64,000 nt of DNA from Alicyclobacillus mali NBRC 102425 (GCF_001570745.1 NZ_BCSG01000019.1:1-64000), one strand, 5' to 3'. Counted from the first letter of the stretch, positions 15,089 through 24,323 are shown. Made by a program: numbers and translations. The notes: generated by a model from the letters alone, not told the origin.

Positions 15089-16260
15089 AACCGCTTCGTC
15101 CAGAACTGCGCCATCCGCTCGGCCGCCTCGATGAGGCGGTCTTCTGGCGCGAGCAGGCCCACGCGCACGTGCCCTTCTCCATGCTCGCCAAACCCTCTTC
15201 CCGGGGCGACCGCGACGTGCGCCTGCTCGAGCAGTTGCTCGGCGAATGCCACGGATGATACGCCTTCAGGAAGCGGAATCCAGCAGAAAAACGAGCCCTG
15301 GGGCGAAGGCGCATGGATGCCGGCAGCCCTCAGCGCGCCCAGGAATGCATCGCGGCGGCGCTGGTAGGTCTGGCGCAGAGCCTCGATGTCGTCAGCCGGC
15401 CCGTGCAGCGCGGCGATGGACGCGCGCTGCACGGCGGCAAAGATGGACACGTAGTAGTGATCTTGAATCAGGTTGATGTGCTCGATGACCTCTGGATGGC
15501 CCACTGCGAACGCGACGCGCCAACCGGCCATATTGAAGGTCTTGCTCAGCGTGTAGATCTCGATCCCGACTTCCTTGGCGCCTTTCATCTGCAGGAAGGA
15601 AGGTGGGCGGTGATGGTCGTAGCCAATGGCGCCGTACGCGAAGTCGTGCACAATGAGCACGCCGTGATGGCGCGCCTTTTCGATGGCCTGCTCGAAAAAG
15701 GCAGTTGTTGCGCCAGCACCGGTGGGGTTGTTTGGATAATTGATGTACCACACCCTGGCCCGCTTCCACACGTCTTCGGGCACCGCGTCGAGATCGGGAA
15801 TGTAGCTGTTTGACGCGGTGATGGGAAGCGCGTAGGGCTCCGCGCCAGCGAGCGCGATGCCGCTCAGGTAGTCGGGATAGCCCGGGTCGGGCACAAGTGC
15901 CACGTCACCCGTCTCTAGGTACAGCTCCGCAACCTCCACGAGCCCGGTCTTGCCGCCCACAAGAATGGCAATTTCCCGCTCTGGATCCAGCGCCACCCCA
16001 TAGGTGCGCTGGTAGAACTCCGCCGCCGCTTCCTTGAGCTCCGGCAGCCCGCGAAAAGGAGGATAGCGGTGCGTGACCGGATCCAGGACCGCGCCGCGCA
16101 GCGCCTCCACGATATGTGGCGGCGTGGGCAAATCCGGGTTCCCCTGCCCGAGGTTAATCACGTCATACCCAGCTTGCTGAAACCCCGCCACGCGCCTCGT
16201 CAATCCGGAAAAAAACTGCTCCGGCAACCGCACGATTCGATCCGACAGCCGAAATGTCAC
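15085..16260 (-). CDS. PLP-dependent aminotransferase, class I/II (MtnE/DapL-like)
   Basis: It transfers amino groups between an amino acid and a keto acid. The 391 residues show GYDVINLGQGNPDLPTPPHI, VWYINYPNNPTGAGA, the PLP-phosphate and lysine segment IYTLSKTFNMAGWRVAF, and the C-terminal Arg region. Similar Bacillus enzymes are annotated as methionine-salvage or LL-diaminopimelate-like aminotransferases; I cannot choose. The GTG start overlaps the stop of the upstream RodA-like gene as GTGA, so they are translationally coupled. Confidence 0.85.
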   Translation of the reverse strand: MTFRLSDRIVRLPEQFFSGLTRRVAGFQQAGYDVINLGQGNPDLPTPPHIVEALRGAVLDPVTHRYPPFRGLPELKEAAAEFYQRTYGVALDPEREIAILVGGKTGLVEVAELYLETGDVALVPDPGYPDYLSGIALAGAEPYALPITASNSYIPDLDAVPEDVWKRARVWYINYPNNPTGAGATTAFFEQAIEKARHHGVLIVHDFAYGAIGYDHHRPPSFLQMKGAKEVGIEIYTLSKTFNMAGWRVAFAVGHPEVIEHINLIQDHYYVSIFAAVQRASIAALHGPADDIEALRQTYQRRRDAFLGALRAAGIHAPSPQGSFFCWIPLPEGVSSVAFAEQLLEQAHVAVAPGRGFGEHGEGHVRVGLLAPEDRLIEAAERMAQFWTKRF

Positions 16261-17465
16261 GCCAATCTCCCCTTGCTCGCCTCGAATTGGGCCTGCAGGC
16301 GTGCACGCCTGCGCCTCAGCCCTACGCTCAACACGATGCCCACCGCGAAATAGTTGACCAGGAGCGACGTACCCCCGTAGCTGATGAATGGCAGCGTGAT
16401 GCCCGTCGACGGGCTCATGTACATGTCAGCACCGATGTTCTCAAAGACCTGAAACGCGAACATGCCGACGATCCCGACCGCGATGTACATGCCGAAGGTA
16501 TCGGTCGTCGTCTGGGCAATGCGGATGAGACGGTGGCACAAAATCAAGAAAAGAAGCACAAGGATGGCGGATCCCACGAAACCAAACTCCTCGCCGATGG
16601 CGGAGAAGATATAGTCCGTCCACTGGTTCGGCACCCAACCGCCCGACGTGAGCACGCCCTTGCCGTAACCTTCGCCAAACAGTTCACCGCTGCCGATGGC
16701 CGTCTGAGCCATGTGAATATTGTAGCCGTATTTGTCCTGACTGAAATTCGGATCCACCCACGTCAGGATGCGGTAAGCCTGATACCCCTTCAGAATGTGA
16801 TGCTTCATCAGGACGTCGACGAAGGCCAATGTCTGGTTCGTGAACACCGTCGTCGCCAGGACGCCGAGCGCGATCACGCCGAGCACGAAGAACATCAGCA
16901 CTGCGTACGGTCCCCGACGCGCAAACACACTGTACATCGTGAGGAAGATGGCGATCATCACGAGAGCCTGTCCAAGTGCCGGCTCTTTGAAGGTGAGCGC
17001 AAATGGCACAAGTATAATCGGTAGAAAGATCCACTGCCTCCGCAGGCGATAGTCAGGTACCTCCGCCTCTTCCACGTCCGACATGTACTTCGCCAGCCAG
17101 ACGACGATAGCGACCTTGGCCAGCTCGGACGGCTGGAAGGAGAAGGAATGAAACGAAATCCACGAGTGCGCGCCCATGGTCGCCGGAAACCCGAACACGG
17201 CCACCAACAGCACGCACGAAATCCCCCACAGCCACCAGTGCGCCTTCCGAAGCCAACGGTAATCCATCAACGCGCCAGCAAACAGCGCGACAAATCCCAG
17301 CACTTCGTACGCGATCTGCTTGCTCATCACGTGGGACGGGATGTTGACGCTGTGGTTGCCCGCGGTCGCCGCGTGAATCGCGAGACACGCGTACACGGCG
17401 AGCAGCGCGAGGACCACCACCACCGTGATGTCGAAGTATTTCCATTCGCGCCGAACCGATTCCAC
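16257..17465 (-). CDS. rodA: SEDS-family peptidoglycan polymerase, RodA type
   Basis: It polymerises lipid II into glycan strands in the membrane with a partner class B PBP. The 402 residues hold about ten membrane segments. SEDS marks are FQPSELAKVAIVVWLAKYM, FKEPALGQALVM (the site of the catalytic Asp is E-P here, with other acidic residues near), WVPNQWTDYIFSAIGEEFGF and TLPFISYGGTSLLVNY. The GTG at 17465 follows GGGGAGGAGGG by 6 bases. An FtsW-type gene lies 1.3 kb away on the other strand. RodA versus SpoVE is judged from overall likeness only. Confidence 0.85.
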   Translation of the reverse strand: MESVRREWKYFDITVVVVLALLAVYACLAIHAATAGNHSVNIPSHVMSKQIAYEVLGFVALFAGALMDYRWLRKAHWWLWGISCVLLVAVFGFPATMGAHSWISFHSFSFQPSELAKVAIVVWLAKYMSDVEEAEVPDYRLRRQWIFLPIILVPFALTFKEPALGQALVMIAIFLTMYSVFARRGPYAVLMFFVLGVIALGVLATTVFTNQTLAFVDVLMKHHILKGYQAYRILTWVDPNFSQDKYGYNIHMAQTAIGSGELFGEGYGKGVLTSGGWVPNQWTDYIFSAIGEEFGFVGSAILVLLFLILCHRLIRIAQTTTDTFGMYIAVGIVGMFAFQVFENIGADMYMSPSTGITLPFISYGGTSLLVNYFAVGIVLSVGLRRRRARLQAQFEASKGRLA

Positions 17466-17508
17466 GCGCCACCCTCCTCCCCGTACAAACAACCCCATGA
17501 TGTCACGT

Positions 17509-18312
17509 TTATTGTTCCAGTTCCAGCAGGAGCTTTTGCAAGATCTGCGGCGAATTTGTGACAATGCCGTCGACGCCCTGTCGGATGAGTTCTCGCATCA
17601 CATTTGGATCGTCCACTGTCCAAACGTCGATCTCCAGGCCACAGCGGTGCGCGAATTCTACGAAGCGAGTTGTCACCACGCGGACACCGTGTTGGCGCAT
17701 GGGCACCTGGACGGCGGCAAACGGCATCCTCAATTGCCCGCCGAACGCCCCACCAAGGCGGGCCAAAGCCAACACGCGCGCCACCTCGAGCGGCGAAGCG
17801 CTCGTTTTGAGCTGGGGGCAGCGCGCCCTGGCTTCCGCGAGCGTCCGATGGTGAAAGGACGCGAGCGTGACGCGATGAAGCGAATCTTCCTCCGCAAGCA
17901 TCCGCAAAAATAGACCGACGTGAGGGCGCTTCGGTTTCAAATCCACATTGAAATGGACGCCCGGAAACGCTCGAAGCGCCTCTCGCAAGGTCGGAATGCG
18001 AATTCCGCGCCCGCGGTACGGATACGTTCTCCCACCGTCGCGCGTGAATCGATAGCCGAAGTCGTAGCGCAGAAGTTCCTCGTATGTCATGTCCGCGATG
18101 GCCCCCGCCCCATCGGACACCCCTTCGATGCGCGCATCGTGGCAGATGACCAGTTCGCCATCCTTGGTCCAGTGGACGTCCGTCTCGATCACGTCCGCAC
18201 CTTGATGCAGCGCGACTTGAAACGCCGGCAACGTGTTCTCGGGGGCTTCGTGGCTCGCGCCCCTGTGTGCGAAAATCCGAACGCGCGATGTCCGTTTCTG
18301 CACCATGTCCAT
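17509..18312 (-). CDS. Glycerophosphodiester phosphodiesterase
   Basis: It hydrolyses glycerophosphodiesters to glycerol-3-phosphate and an alcohol. The GDPD TIM barrel fills the 267 residues. The active-site segment is FAHRGASHEAPENT (about 15-28), followed by ETDVHWTKDGELVICHD with the metal-binding Glu/Asp and second His. NVDLKPK and WTVDDP near the end are also typical. No signal peptide is seen, so it is cytosolic like UgpQ. ATG 18306 is an alternative start. The gene is 43 bases upstream of rodA. Confidence 0.93.
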   Translation of the reverse strand: MDMVQKRTSRVRIFAHRGASHEAPENTLPAFQVALHQGADVIETDVHWTKDGELVICHDARIEGVSDGAGAIADMTYEELLRYDFGYRFTRDGGRTYPYRGRGIRIPTLREALRAFPGVHFNVDLKPKRPHVGLFLRMLAEEDSLHRVTLASFHHRTLAEARARCPQLKTSASPLEVARVLALARLGGAFGGQLRMPFAAVQVPMRQHGVRVVTTRFVEFAHRCGLEIDVWTVDDPNVMRELIRQGVDGIVTNSPQILQKLLLELEQ

Positions 18313-18419
18313 CCGCCCGCCCTTGAACGAATTGTCTCCCAGGTCGCTTCATCGGTGCAGGCGCCCAGCCAAAGCGGACGCATGCCCCGTAACGTAATCA
18401 GGAGAGGAGGCGTTCACCT

Positions 18420-18734
18420 ATGCTTACGTTTCGCGATGTGCGTGCATACTTGGGGCGCCACGTCCACTGTCACACGCACTTTGGCTCGTTTCAAGGTGTC
18501 GTCGTTCACGTGACACGGCATCACCTGATTCTGCAGCACGCTGTGCGGGCGGACGCGGCCATCGCGCCACTCGACCACCCGCGTGGACTGTTTGGACCCG
18601 GCCCGCAGGGCATGCCGCCCACACCCCCGCCGAATCCGTACGGCCCACCGGGAGGACCTCAGAGCCCATGGCACCTTGCCATCCCGCTTGCTGCGATCCT
18701 GGGAATCACGGCCATCGGCGTCCACTGGTGGTAA
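18420..18734 (+). CDS. Small tail-anchored protein with a Pro-rich linker, unknown
   Basis: The 104-residue product is unfamiliar. Residues about 1-50 look like a small beta-rich domain (GRHVHCHTHFGSFQGVVVHV, with several His). A proline/glycine-rich stretch (about 58-82) follows, then one C-terminal hydrophobic helix (LAIPLAAILGITAIGVHWW). It would sit in the membrane with its N-terminus in the cytoplasm, or on the spore side if made in a spore compartment. AGGAGAGGAGG lies upstream at good spacing. It is transcribed toward ftsW, 76 bases away. Confidence 0.68.
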   Translation: MLTFRDVRAYLGRHVHCHTHFGSFQGVVVHVTRHHLILQHAVRADAAIAPLDHPRGLFGPGPQGMPPTPPPNPYGPPGGPQSPWHLAIPLAAILGITAIGVHWW

Positions 18735-18810
18735 TGCACGCTTGCCTTCTAGGAGGGAATGGCCGTAAGCTGTCGAATGAGGACATAGCCTAGACAGCGC
18801 AAAGCGGGGT

Positions 18811-20214
18811 GTGGACGTGCGGACCGAGCGACATCAACCGGATTACGTGCTCTTTATCGCGGTCCTCATGTTGACGGGCATTGGCGTGGTGACGGTGTAC
18901 TCCGCAAGCATGGTGTACGACATCCACCAAGGCCTCTCTCCAGATCACTTCGCCATTCGGCAGCTCGTGGCCGCCATCCTGGGCCTTGCCGCCATGGGCT
19001 CGTGCACGTTCATCCCCTATCACGTCTGGTACCAGCACGCACCCAGGCTCATGCTTGCAGCCTTGGGTCTGTTGCTGGTTGTCATGATACCCGGGATTGG
19101 CCATCGGAGTCTCGGAGCCACCCGCTGGATTGGCACCACGAGCGTCCACATTCAGCCGTCCGAGATCGCGCTCACAGCCCTCGTCGTCTACCTGTCCTAT
19201 TTACTGACGAGAAAACTTCCCATTTTGCGTGATCTGCGCCGGACCTTCAGGCCAGCCATGATCATGGTGGCATTGACCATCGGGCTCGTGTTCATCGAGC
19301 CAGATATGGGCACTGCGCTGTGCATTTTTTTGACCGCCATGGTCCTTCTGTTTGCGGCAGGCGTGCCAGGCAAGCCACTCGGGCTCACATTCGGCGCCTC
19401 GGTCCTCTTCGGCCTGCTTGGGGCAAGAATGGCGGAATACCGGTCGAGCCGCCTCGTGGCGTTCTTTCACCCGTTTCAACATCCGAAGTCGTCCGGTTAT
19501 CAACTCATTCAGGGACTCACGGCCATCGCCAACGGGGGACTCACGGGACGCGGCTTCGCGTCGAGTGTTTCAGCAACCGGCTACCTACCTGAGGCGTACA
19601 CCGACTTCATTTTCGCCGTCTTCACAGAAGAGTGGGGATGGCTCGGCGACCTAGGGCTGTTGGCGATCTTCGCCGTCGTCATTTGGCGAGGCTTCCATAT
19701 CGCAAGGTACGCGCGCGACAGGTTCGGGTCGCTGCTCGCAATTGGCCTCACGGCCTCGGTCATCGTGCAGACGCTCATCAACCTCGGCGCGGTGACGTGG
19801 CTTTTGCCCGTCACGGGCATCCCACTGCCGTTCATCAGCTACGGCGGCACGGATCTCGTCATGAATCTAGCTGCCATGGGGATTTTGCTCAGCGTCTCAC
19901 GCGAGACCGAACTCGAGCTTCCGGAAGAGGACACCCTCGCCGACATCATCTCGGTCGACGAGATCCGCGCCACTCGCCGGGAAGTCCCGGACCGCTCCAG
20001 GCGGTCTCCGGATCGCGCCCACGTGGCGCGCCTGTCCAACCTTCGGACGAGTCCGTTTCGCAAGGCCGGCGCAAGCGACCGCGGGGCTTCGCTGAAGCAG
20101 GCGGACCGCCCCATCTCGCTATCATGGCGAGCGAGCCGCGAAACGGCGGCCACCAAACGGCGCGACGAACGATCGCGAAAACCTGGCGGACCCTTTCGCC
20201 GCCACAAGCGCTAG
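18811..20214 (+). CDS. ftsW: SEDS-family peptidoglycan polymerase, FtsW/SpoVE type
   Basis: It is probably the division- or spore-cortex glycosyltransferase that works with a class B PBP. The 467 residues contain about ten membrane segments and SEDS motifs: GIGHRSLGATRWIG, IQPSEIALTALVVYLSYLL, VFIEPDMGTALCI (catalytic Asp), ATGYLPEAYTDFIFAVFTEE and TGIPLPFISYGGTDLVMNL. After the last helix an unusual basic tail of about 95 residues follows (many R and K, ending PFRRHKR). GTG 18811 is assumed; GTG 18817 fits the GGGG site as well. Confidence 0.88.
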   Translation: MDVRTERHQPDYVLFIAVLMLTGIGVVTVYSASMVYDIHQGLSPDHFAIRQLVAAILGLAAMGSCTFIPYHVWYQHAPRLMLAALGLLLVVMIPGIGHRSLGATRWIGTTSVHIQPSEIALTALVVYLSYLLTRKLPILRDLRRTFRPAMIMVALTIGLVFIEPDMGTALCIFLTAMVLLFAAGVPGKPLGLTFGASVLFGLLGARMAEYRSSRLVAFFHPFQHPKSSGYQLIQGLTAIANGGLTGRGFASSVSATGYLPEAYTDFIFAVFTEEWGWLGDLGLLAIFAVVIWRGFHIARYARDRFGSLLAIGLTASVIVQTLINLGAVTWLLPVTGIPLPFISYGGTDLVMNLAAMGILLSVSRETELELPEEDTLADIISVDEIRATRREVPDRSRRSPDRAHVARLSNLRTSPFRKAGASDRGASLKQADRPISLSWRASRETAATKRRDERSRKPGGPFRRHKR

Positions 20215-20227
20215 GGGGTAAGAAAAC

Positions 20228-21205
20228 ATGGAAGGACAGCACGCATCGTACCCACAGCCCGTCGAGATCGCGCGCGGCGTATTTCTCATTGACCTGATGG
20301 AACTTGGCATGCGCTATCGCACGTGTGCCTATGTCGTGCGCGATCGCGAGCCTCTGCTGATTGAAACCGGTTCCGCCCGGTCGCACGACGCGCTGCTCGC
20401 GGGGCTGCGCGCTTTGGGCCTCGCGCCAACGGATCTCGCCTACGTCGCGGTGACGCATATTCACCTCGATCACGCCGGCGGCGCGGGTCAGTTCATGAAG
20501 CTGGCGCCACAGGCGAAGCTGCTTGTCCACCCGCGCGGCGCTCGGCACATAATCGATCCGTCCCGCCTGTACCAGGGCGCCCGTGAGGTCTATGGGGATC
20601 GACTCGACCAGCTCTTCGGGCCTCTCGAACCCGTCCCGGCCGAACAGGTGCAGGCGATGCCCCACGAAAGCGAGCTCGTGATTGGAGAGCGGCGTCTCCT
20701 GTTCCTCGACGCTCCCGGACACGCGAGCCATCACTTCGCCATTGCGGATCCCGTCTCCAACGGCATTTTCACCGGCGACAGCGCGGGCCTCAGGTTCGTC
20801 AAAGGGTTCACCGGCTTTCCCTACGAATTCGTCATGCCCTCCACCTCGCCGGTGGATTTTGACCCCGAGGCCGTGCACAGGACGTGCGACATGTTCGCGA
20901 AACTGCCGATGGAGACGGTGTACCAGGCGCACTTCGGCCCTTCGCCCAAGAGCGAGGCCCTTCGCGAGACCGTGTACTATGCCGACAGATTCCGCGAGCT
21001 TATTGCGAGGACATTCGACGATCATCCGTCCCCTGAAGCGCTCGAACAGGCGCAGGCCGAGATCGTCCGAGAGCGGCTGGGCGAACTCGGATTGGACGCC
21101 TCGGCCTTCCGCCCGCAGGCCATTCACCTGGATCTCATGCTCAATGCGCTGGGCCTTCTGGCGTACGAATCGCGGAGGCGCCGGAAAATGGGAAGCGCCG
21201 GATGA
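20228..21205 (+). CDS. MBL-fold metallo-hydrolase
   Basis: This soluble metallo-beta-lactamase-fold enzyme has 325 residues. The metal motif THIHLDHAGGAG (HxHxDH) is at about 77-88, the third His in DAPGHASHHFA and the bridging Asp in GIFTGDSAGLRF. A helical C-terminal extension of about 100 residues follows, as in some thioesterase-like or glyoxalase-like members; the substrate is unknown. It begins 13 bases after ftsW with GGGGGT in front, so it is likely co-transcribed. Its end overlaps the convergent ThpR gene by 65 bases. Confidence 0.85.
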   Translation: MEGQHASYPQPVEIARGVFLIDLMELGMRYRTCAYVVRDREPLLIETGSARSHDALLAGLRALGLAPTDLAYVAVTHIHLDHAGGAGQFMKLAPQAKLLVHPRGARHIIDPSRLYQGAREVYGDRLDQLFGPLEPVPAEQVQAMPHESELVIGERRLLFLDAPGHASHHFAIADPVSNGIFTGDSAGLRFVKGFTGFPYEFVMPSTSPVDFDPEAVHRTCDMFAKLPMETVYQAHFGPSPKSEALRETVYYADRFRELIARTFDDHPSPEALEQAQAEIVRERLGELGLDASAFRPQAIHLDLMLNALGLLAYESRRRRKMGSAG

Positions 21206-21734
21206 CAGGATACGCGAGTTGACCGCTGTCGCGGGTCGCCTCGAACAGACACAGTTCCGTGAACTCGTGGCTCATGGGCCTTGGCACCGCAAGTTGGGTC
21301 GCCTCGTACTGGCGAAGCTCCCGGGCGAGCGTGATGTGAGGGCGATACGGTCTGTCTTCCAGGCGCACGCCAGGCAGTGCCTCCACAGTGGCCGCTCGCA
21401 CCCTCTGATGAAGCGCATTCAGCCGAGCGAGGTCAGCGTCTGGCCCGTCGAGCCCGAGCCAGAACACGCGGCTGCGATGAAAACGGCCACATGGGCCCGT
21501 GGTGAGCCGAAATGGCGCCTGGGCCCTGACGGCTTGCTCGCCGGCCGCGAAGACGCGCTCGAGATCGGCCGGATCGACGGCGCCGAGGAACAGCACGGTC
21601 AGATGGTACATGTCTTTGCGCGACCAATTGCGCGCGACGACCTCACCCTGCTGCCGAATGGACGCGCACCATGCCGCGATCTCGTCTTTCCAGGTGTCGG
21701 GCAGCTCGAGCCCGAAGAACAGGCGCCTCTTCAT
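21141..21734 (-). CDS. thpR: RNA 2',3'-cyclic phosphodiesterase (ThpR/LigT family)
   Basis: The 2H phosphoesterase fold is clear: two HxTx motifs, HLTVLFLG (about 43-50) and HITLAR (about 133-138), in a 197-residue protein. Members open 2',3'-cyclic phosphates and can ligate 2'-5' RNA in vitro; the natural substrate is unsettled. Its ATG overlaps the stop of the upstream ArsC/Spx-like gene... the two genes share ATGA at 21731-21734, with thpR upstream, so translation is probably coupled. Confidence 0.88.
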   Translation of the reverse strand: MKRRLFFGLELPDTWKDEIAAWCASIRQQGEVVARNWSRKDMYHLTVLFLGAVDPADLERVFAAGEQAVRAQAPFRLTTGPCGRFHRSRVFWLGLDGPDADLARLNALHQRVRAATVEALPGVRLEDRPYRPHITLARELRQYEATQLAVPRPMSHEFTELCLFEATRDSGQLAYPVIRRFPFSGASAIRTPEGPAH

Positions 21735-22096
21735 GGCGCCTGCTCCGTCGACACGGCATCGCGGTAGGCCGCCTCGTCGAAGCCCACAATGACGCGCCCC
21801 GATGGCGTCTCAAGCACTGGACGGCGGATGAGCTTCCCGTCGCGATGCAGTTCCTCGAGCCATGTGTCCACCGGCCACGCCACCTCTTTCAGCCCCCGCT
21901 TCCGATACACCTCGCCGCGGGTGTTGACGAGCGCTTTGATTTCGCCGTGTGCAGCTTCGAGCCAGCGGCGCAAGGTGGGAACGTCGGGCGGGCTTTCCAC
22001 GATGTCATGAAACGAGACATCGACACCCAAGCGCTCCAGAAACGCCTGCGCGTTGCGGCACGTCGAGCAGCGCCGGTAACCGTACAGATGGTACAA
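21731..22096 (-). CDS. ArsC/Spx-family thioredoxin-fold protein
   Basis: The 121-residue protein has the ArsC/Spx thioredoxin-like fold. A CxxC pair lies in YRRCSTCRNAQAFL near residue 10, and WLEELHRDGKLIRRPVL and VIVGFDE come in the second half. It may be an ArsC-like reductase or an Spx-type transcription partner. The TTG start at 22096 has GGAGG 9 bases upstream. The ATG at 22105 directly touches that site and is less likely. It is transcribed ahead of the ATGA-overlapping thpR partner: its reading frame ends at 21731, four bases into the region of the thpR start at 21734. Confidence 0.8.
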   Translation of the reverse strand: MYHLYGYRRCSTCRNAQAFLERLGVDVSFHDIVESPPDVPTLRRWLEAAHGEIKALVNTRGEVYRKRGLKEVAWPVDTWLEELHRDGKLIRRPVLETPSGRVIVGFDEAAYRDAVSTEQAP

Positions 22097-22146
22097 GCTG
22101 CGCATCCTCCTTCTTCGGGCGGCGGGCCCGAGTGATCGAAATATAG

Positions 22147-22152
22147 TATAAT
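22147..22152 (+). promoter_or_regulatory. Putative -10 element for murT-gatD
   Basis: A consensus TATAAT stands 29 bases before the first possible murT start codon, in the gap between divergent genes. No good -35 is visible at 16-18 bases. Confidence 0.45.
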
Positions 22153-22180
22153 CCACGGGAGAAAACCGTCGGGCGCGACG

Positions 22181-23596
22181 TTGTCCACGGACCCCATCTG
22201 CGATATGGAAAGGATGCATGCCCTCATGCTCGGCATCTGGATTGGCAAACTCATCCTGTGGGTGCTCAGGCTGCGCGGCAGAGACGCCACCAGTTTGCCG
22301 GGTAAAGTGGCGCTCCGCATCTCGCCCGGCCTCATCCGGCGCTTTGGCGGACAGGTGAAGCGCGTCATCGCCGTCACCGGCACCAACGGGAAGACCACGA
22401 CGACGTCCCTCTTGTCGGGCATGGTCGTCGAACGCGAACCCGTGGTCACCAACCACAAAGGCGCCAACCTCGCCCAAGGCATTGCCACAGCTTTTTTGCG
22501 GTCCTGTTCTTGGACAGGCCGGCTGTCCGCGGACACGGCGGTGTTGGAGATCGACGAGGCCACGCTGCCCGCGGTCGCGTCGGACCTGCCAATTGGCGTC
22601 ATCGTCGTGACGAATGTGTTTCGAGATCAGTTGGACCGATACGGTGAGTTGGATGGCACCTTGGCCAAACTCTTGGAGGGCATTCGAAAGACGCAAGCGA
22701 CGCTCGTGCTGAATGGGGACGATCCGCTCTGTCGCTATCTCGGCCTGCGCTCCTCGCGCAAGGTGATGTATTACGGGATGGCTCGAGACACGGCGAGATC
22801 GCCCCGGCGAGAGCAGATGCGCGACGGACAGTTCTGCCTGATGTGCGGACGGCCGCTTCGATACGATGGATTCTGGTACGGCCAGCTCGGCCTGTATCGG
22901 TGCGAGGAGTGCGACTTTGTCCGCCCGCACCCTGGGTTTCAGGGTGAACTCCAGGGAGGATTCCTGCGCTTCTCCGAAGAGGGGCTGCCCGATCTCCTGC
23001 TCGATCTCCCTGTCTCCGGGCTGTACAACGCATATAACGTCCTCGCGGCCGCCTCTGCGGCGCGCGCGCTTGGTCTGACCGGCGAGGCCATCCACGGAGG
23101 GCTTCGCGCGTACCGACCGCCGGAGGGACGCATGCAGCGCTTCGAGCTCGCGGCGCCGGTGACGCTTCACCTGATCAAGAATCCCACCGGCTGCGACAGC
23201 GTGCTCGATGCCGTCGTGACCGATGGAAGAAGCAAGGTGGCGGTGATTGGAATTAACGATCTCGCCGCCGACGGCCGCGACGTGTCCTGGCTTTGGGACG
23301 CCGACTTCGAACTGCTCGCCGAGGACCAGAAGTTGTCATACATTGTCACCACCGGATATCGGGCGCACGACATCGCGCTCCGGATGAAATACGCGGGCTT
23401 CCCGGAGTCCAGAATTCGCATCGAGCCGGAACTGGCCGCTGCGCTGCAACTGGGGATCGATGAGGGTACTGCTGCGGGCGCCGTCGTGCACGCGCTCGTG
23501 ACGTACACGCTTTTGCACCCCGCGGCCCGCTGGCTTTCGGAAAGAAGGGATGAGCGTGAGCCACAAGCCGCTCTGTATCGCACATCTGTATCCTGA
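22181..23596 (+). CDS. murT: Lipid II isoglutaminyl synthase subunit MurT
   Basis: With GatD it amidates the D-glutamate of lipid II to isoglutamine. The 471 residues show a Mur ligase ATP site (VTGTNGKTTTTS, about 66-77), a Mur central domain (TNVFRDQLDRYGELD) and, at about 214-247, the four-cysteine ribbon typical of MurT: CLMCG and CEEC. The C-terminal MurT domain carries DLAADGRDVSWLWD. The start is uncertain: TTG 22181 is the longest, while ATG 22205, 22214 or 22226 would match family N-termini better. It overlaps gatD by about 40 bases. Confidence 0.93.
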   Translation: MSTDPICDMERMHALMLGIWIGKLILWVLRLRGRDATSLPGKVALRISPGLIRRFGGQVKRVIAVTGTNGKTTTTSLLSGMVVEREPVVTNHKGANLAQGIATAFLRSCSWTGRLSADTAVLEIDEATLPAVASDLPIGVIVVTNVFRDQLDRYGELDGTLAKLLEGIRKTQATLVLNGDDPLCRYLGLRSSRKVMYYGMARDTARSPRREQMRDGQFCLMCGRPLRYDGFWYGQLGLYRCEECDFVRPHPGFQGELQGGFLRFSEEGLPDLLLDLPVSGLYNAYNVLAAASAARALGLTGEAIHGGLRAYRPPEGRMQRFELAAPVTLHLIKNPTGCDSVLDAVVTDGRSKVAVIGINDLAADGRDVSWLWDADFELLAEDQKLSYIVTTGYRAHDIALRMKYAGFPESRIRIEPELAAALQLGIDEGTAAGAVVHALVTYTLLHPAARWLSERRDEREPQAALYRTSVS

Positions 23597-24323
23597 TCTG
23601 CTGAATCTCTATGCCGATCGCGGCAATATCGCCGTGCTCCGCCGGCGCCTCGAGTGGCGAGGCTACGAGGTCGAGGTGGCGCACGTGACGCACAGCGAAA
23701 TCCCGGACTTCTCGCGCTATCACCTGGTGCTTCTGGGGGGCGGATCTGACCGCGAGCAGGCGATTGTTGCGGAAAAGCTGCGCGCCTGCGCGCCAGCGTT
23801 TCGCAGCGCCGTAGAGGACGGGCTGCCGGTTCTGGCCATCTGTGGCGGCTATCAGCTTCTCGGCGAATACTATCAACTTCCGAGCGGCGAGAAGGTCCCC
23901 GGCATCGGCCTCGTGGACATGGTGACGGAGGCCATCCCCGATGCGCCACGGCTCATTGGCAACATCGCCGTGTGGAGCGATGAGATTGGCGTGATCGTCG
24001 GATTTGAAAATCACGGCGGGCGCACGCGACACGGCCATCGGCCGCTGGGGCGCGTCCTGCACGGACATGGTAACGACGGGGTGAGCGGCCACGAGGGCCT
24101 GCGCCATCTGAACATCTGGGGCACCTACGTGCACGGCCCGCTCCTGCCGAAAAACCCGGCGCTGGCGGACGCGGTGCTGCGCGACGCCTTGGCCTACGCG
24201 CATCTGCCGGATCATCTCGAGGCGCTGGACGACCGGCTGGAACATGAGGCCCGGGCCGCCTTCGTGTCCTTGCGGATGAACGAGGTGGCGCCCATGTTGA
24301 AGGAGGAGGCGGGATCGCCATGA
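23556..24323 (+). CDS. gatD: Lipid II isoglutaminyl synthase glutaminase subunit GatD
   Basis: It releases ammonia from glutamine for MurT. The class I amidotransferase fold covers about 255 residues. The nucleophile Cys is in LAICGGYQLLGEYY (about 95) and the catalytic His in GTYVHGPLLPKNP (about 188). GTG 23556 has AGAAGGG at a better distance than ATG 23550. The murT-gatD overlap and the 4-base ATGA overlap with the next gene show a coupled operon. Confidence 0.93.
   Translation: MSHKPLCIAHLYPDLLNLYADRGNIAVLRRRLEWRGYEVEVAHVTHSEIPDFSRYHLVLLGGGSDREQAIVAEKLRACAPAFRSAVEDGLPVLAICGGYQLLGEYYQLPSGEKVPGIGLVDMVTEAIPDAPRLIGNIAVWSDEIGVIVGFENHGGRTRHGHRPLGRVLHGHGNDGVSGHEGLRHLNIWGTYVHGPLLPKNPALADAVLRDALAYAHLPDHLEALDDRLEHEARAAFVSLRMNEVAPMLKEEAGSP

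Noticed and set aside
18760-18789. Nine-codon frame after GGAGGG between the small protein and ftsW
   Set aside because: Too short to support; the GGAGGG could be chance or serve the next gene weakly.
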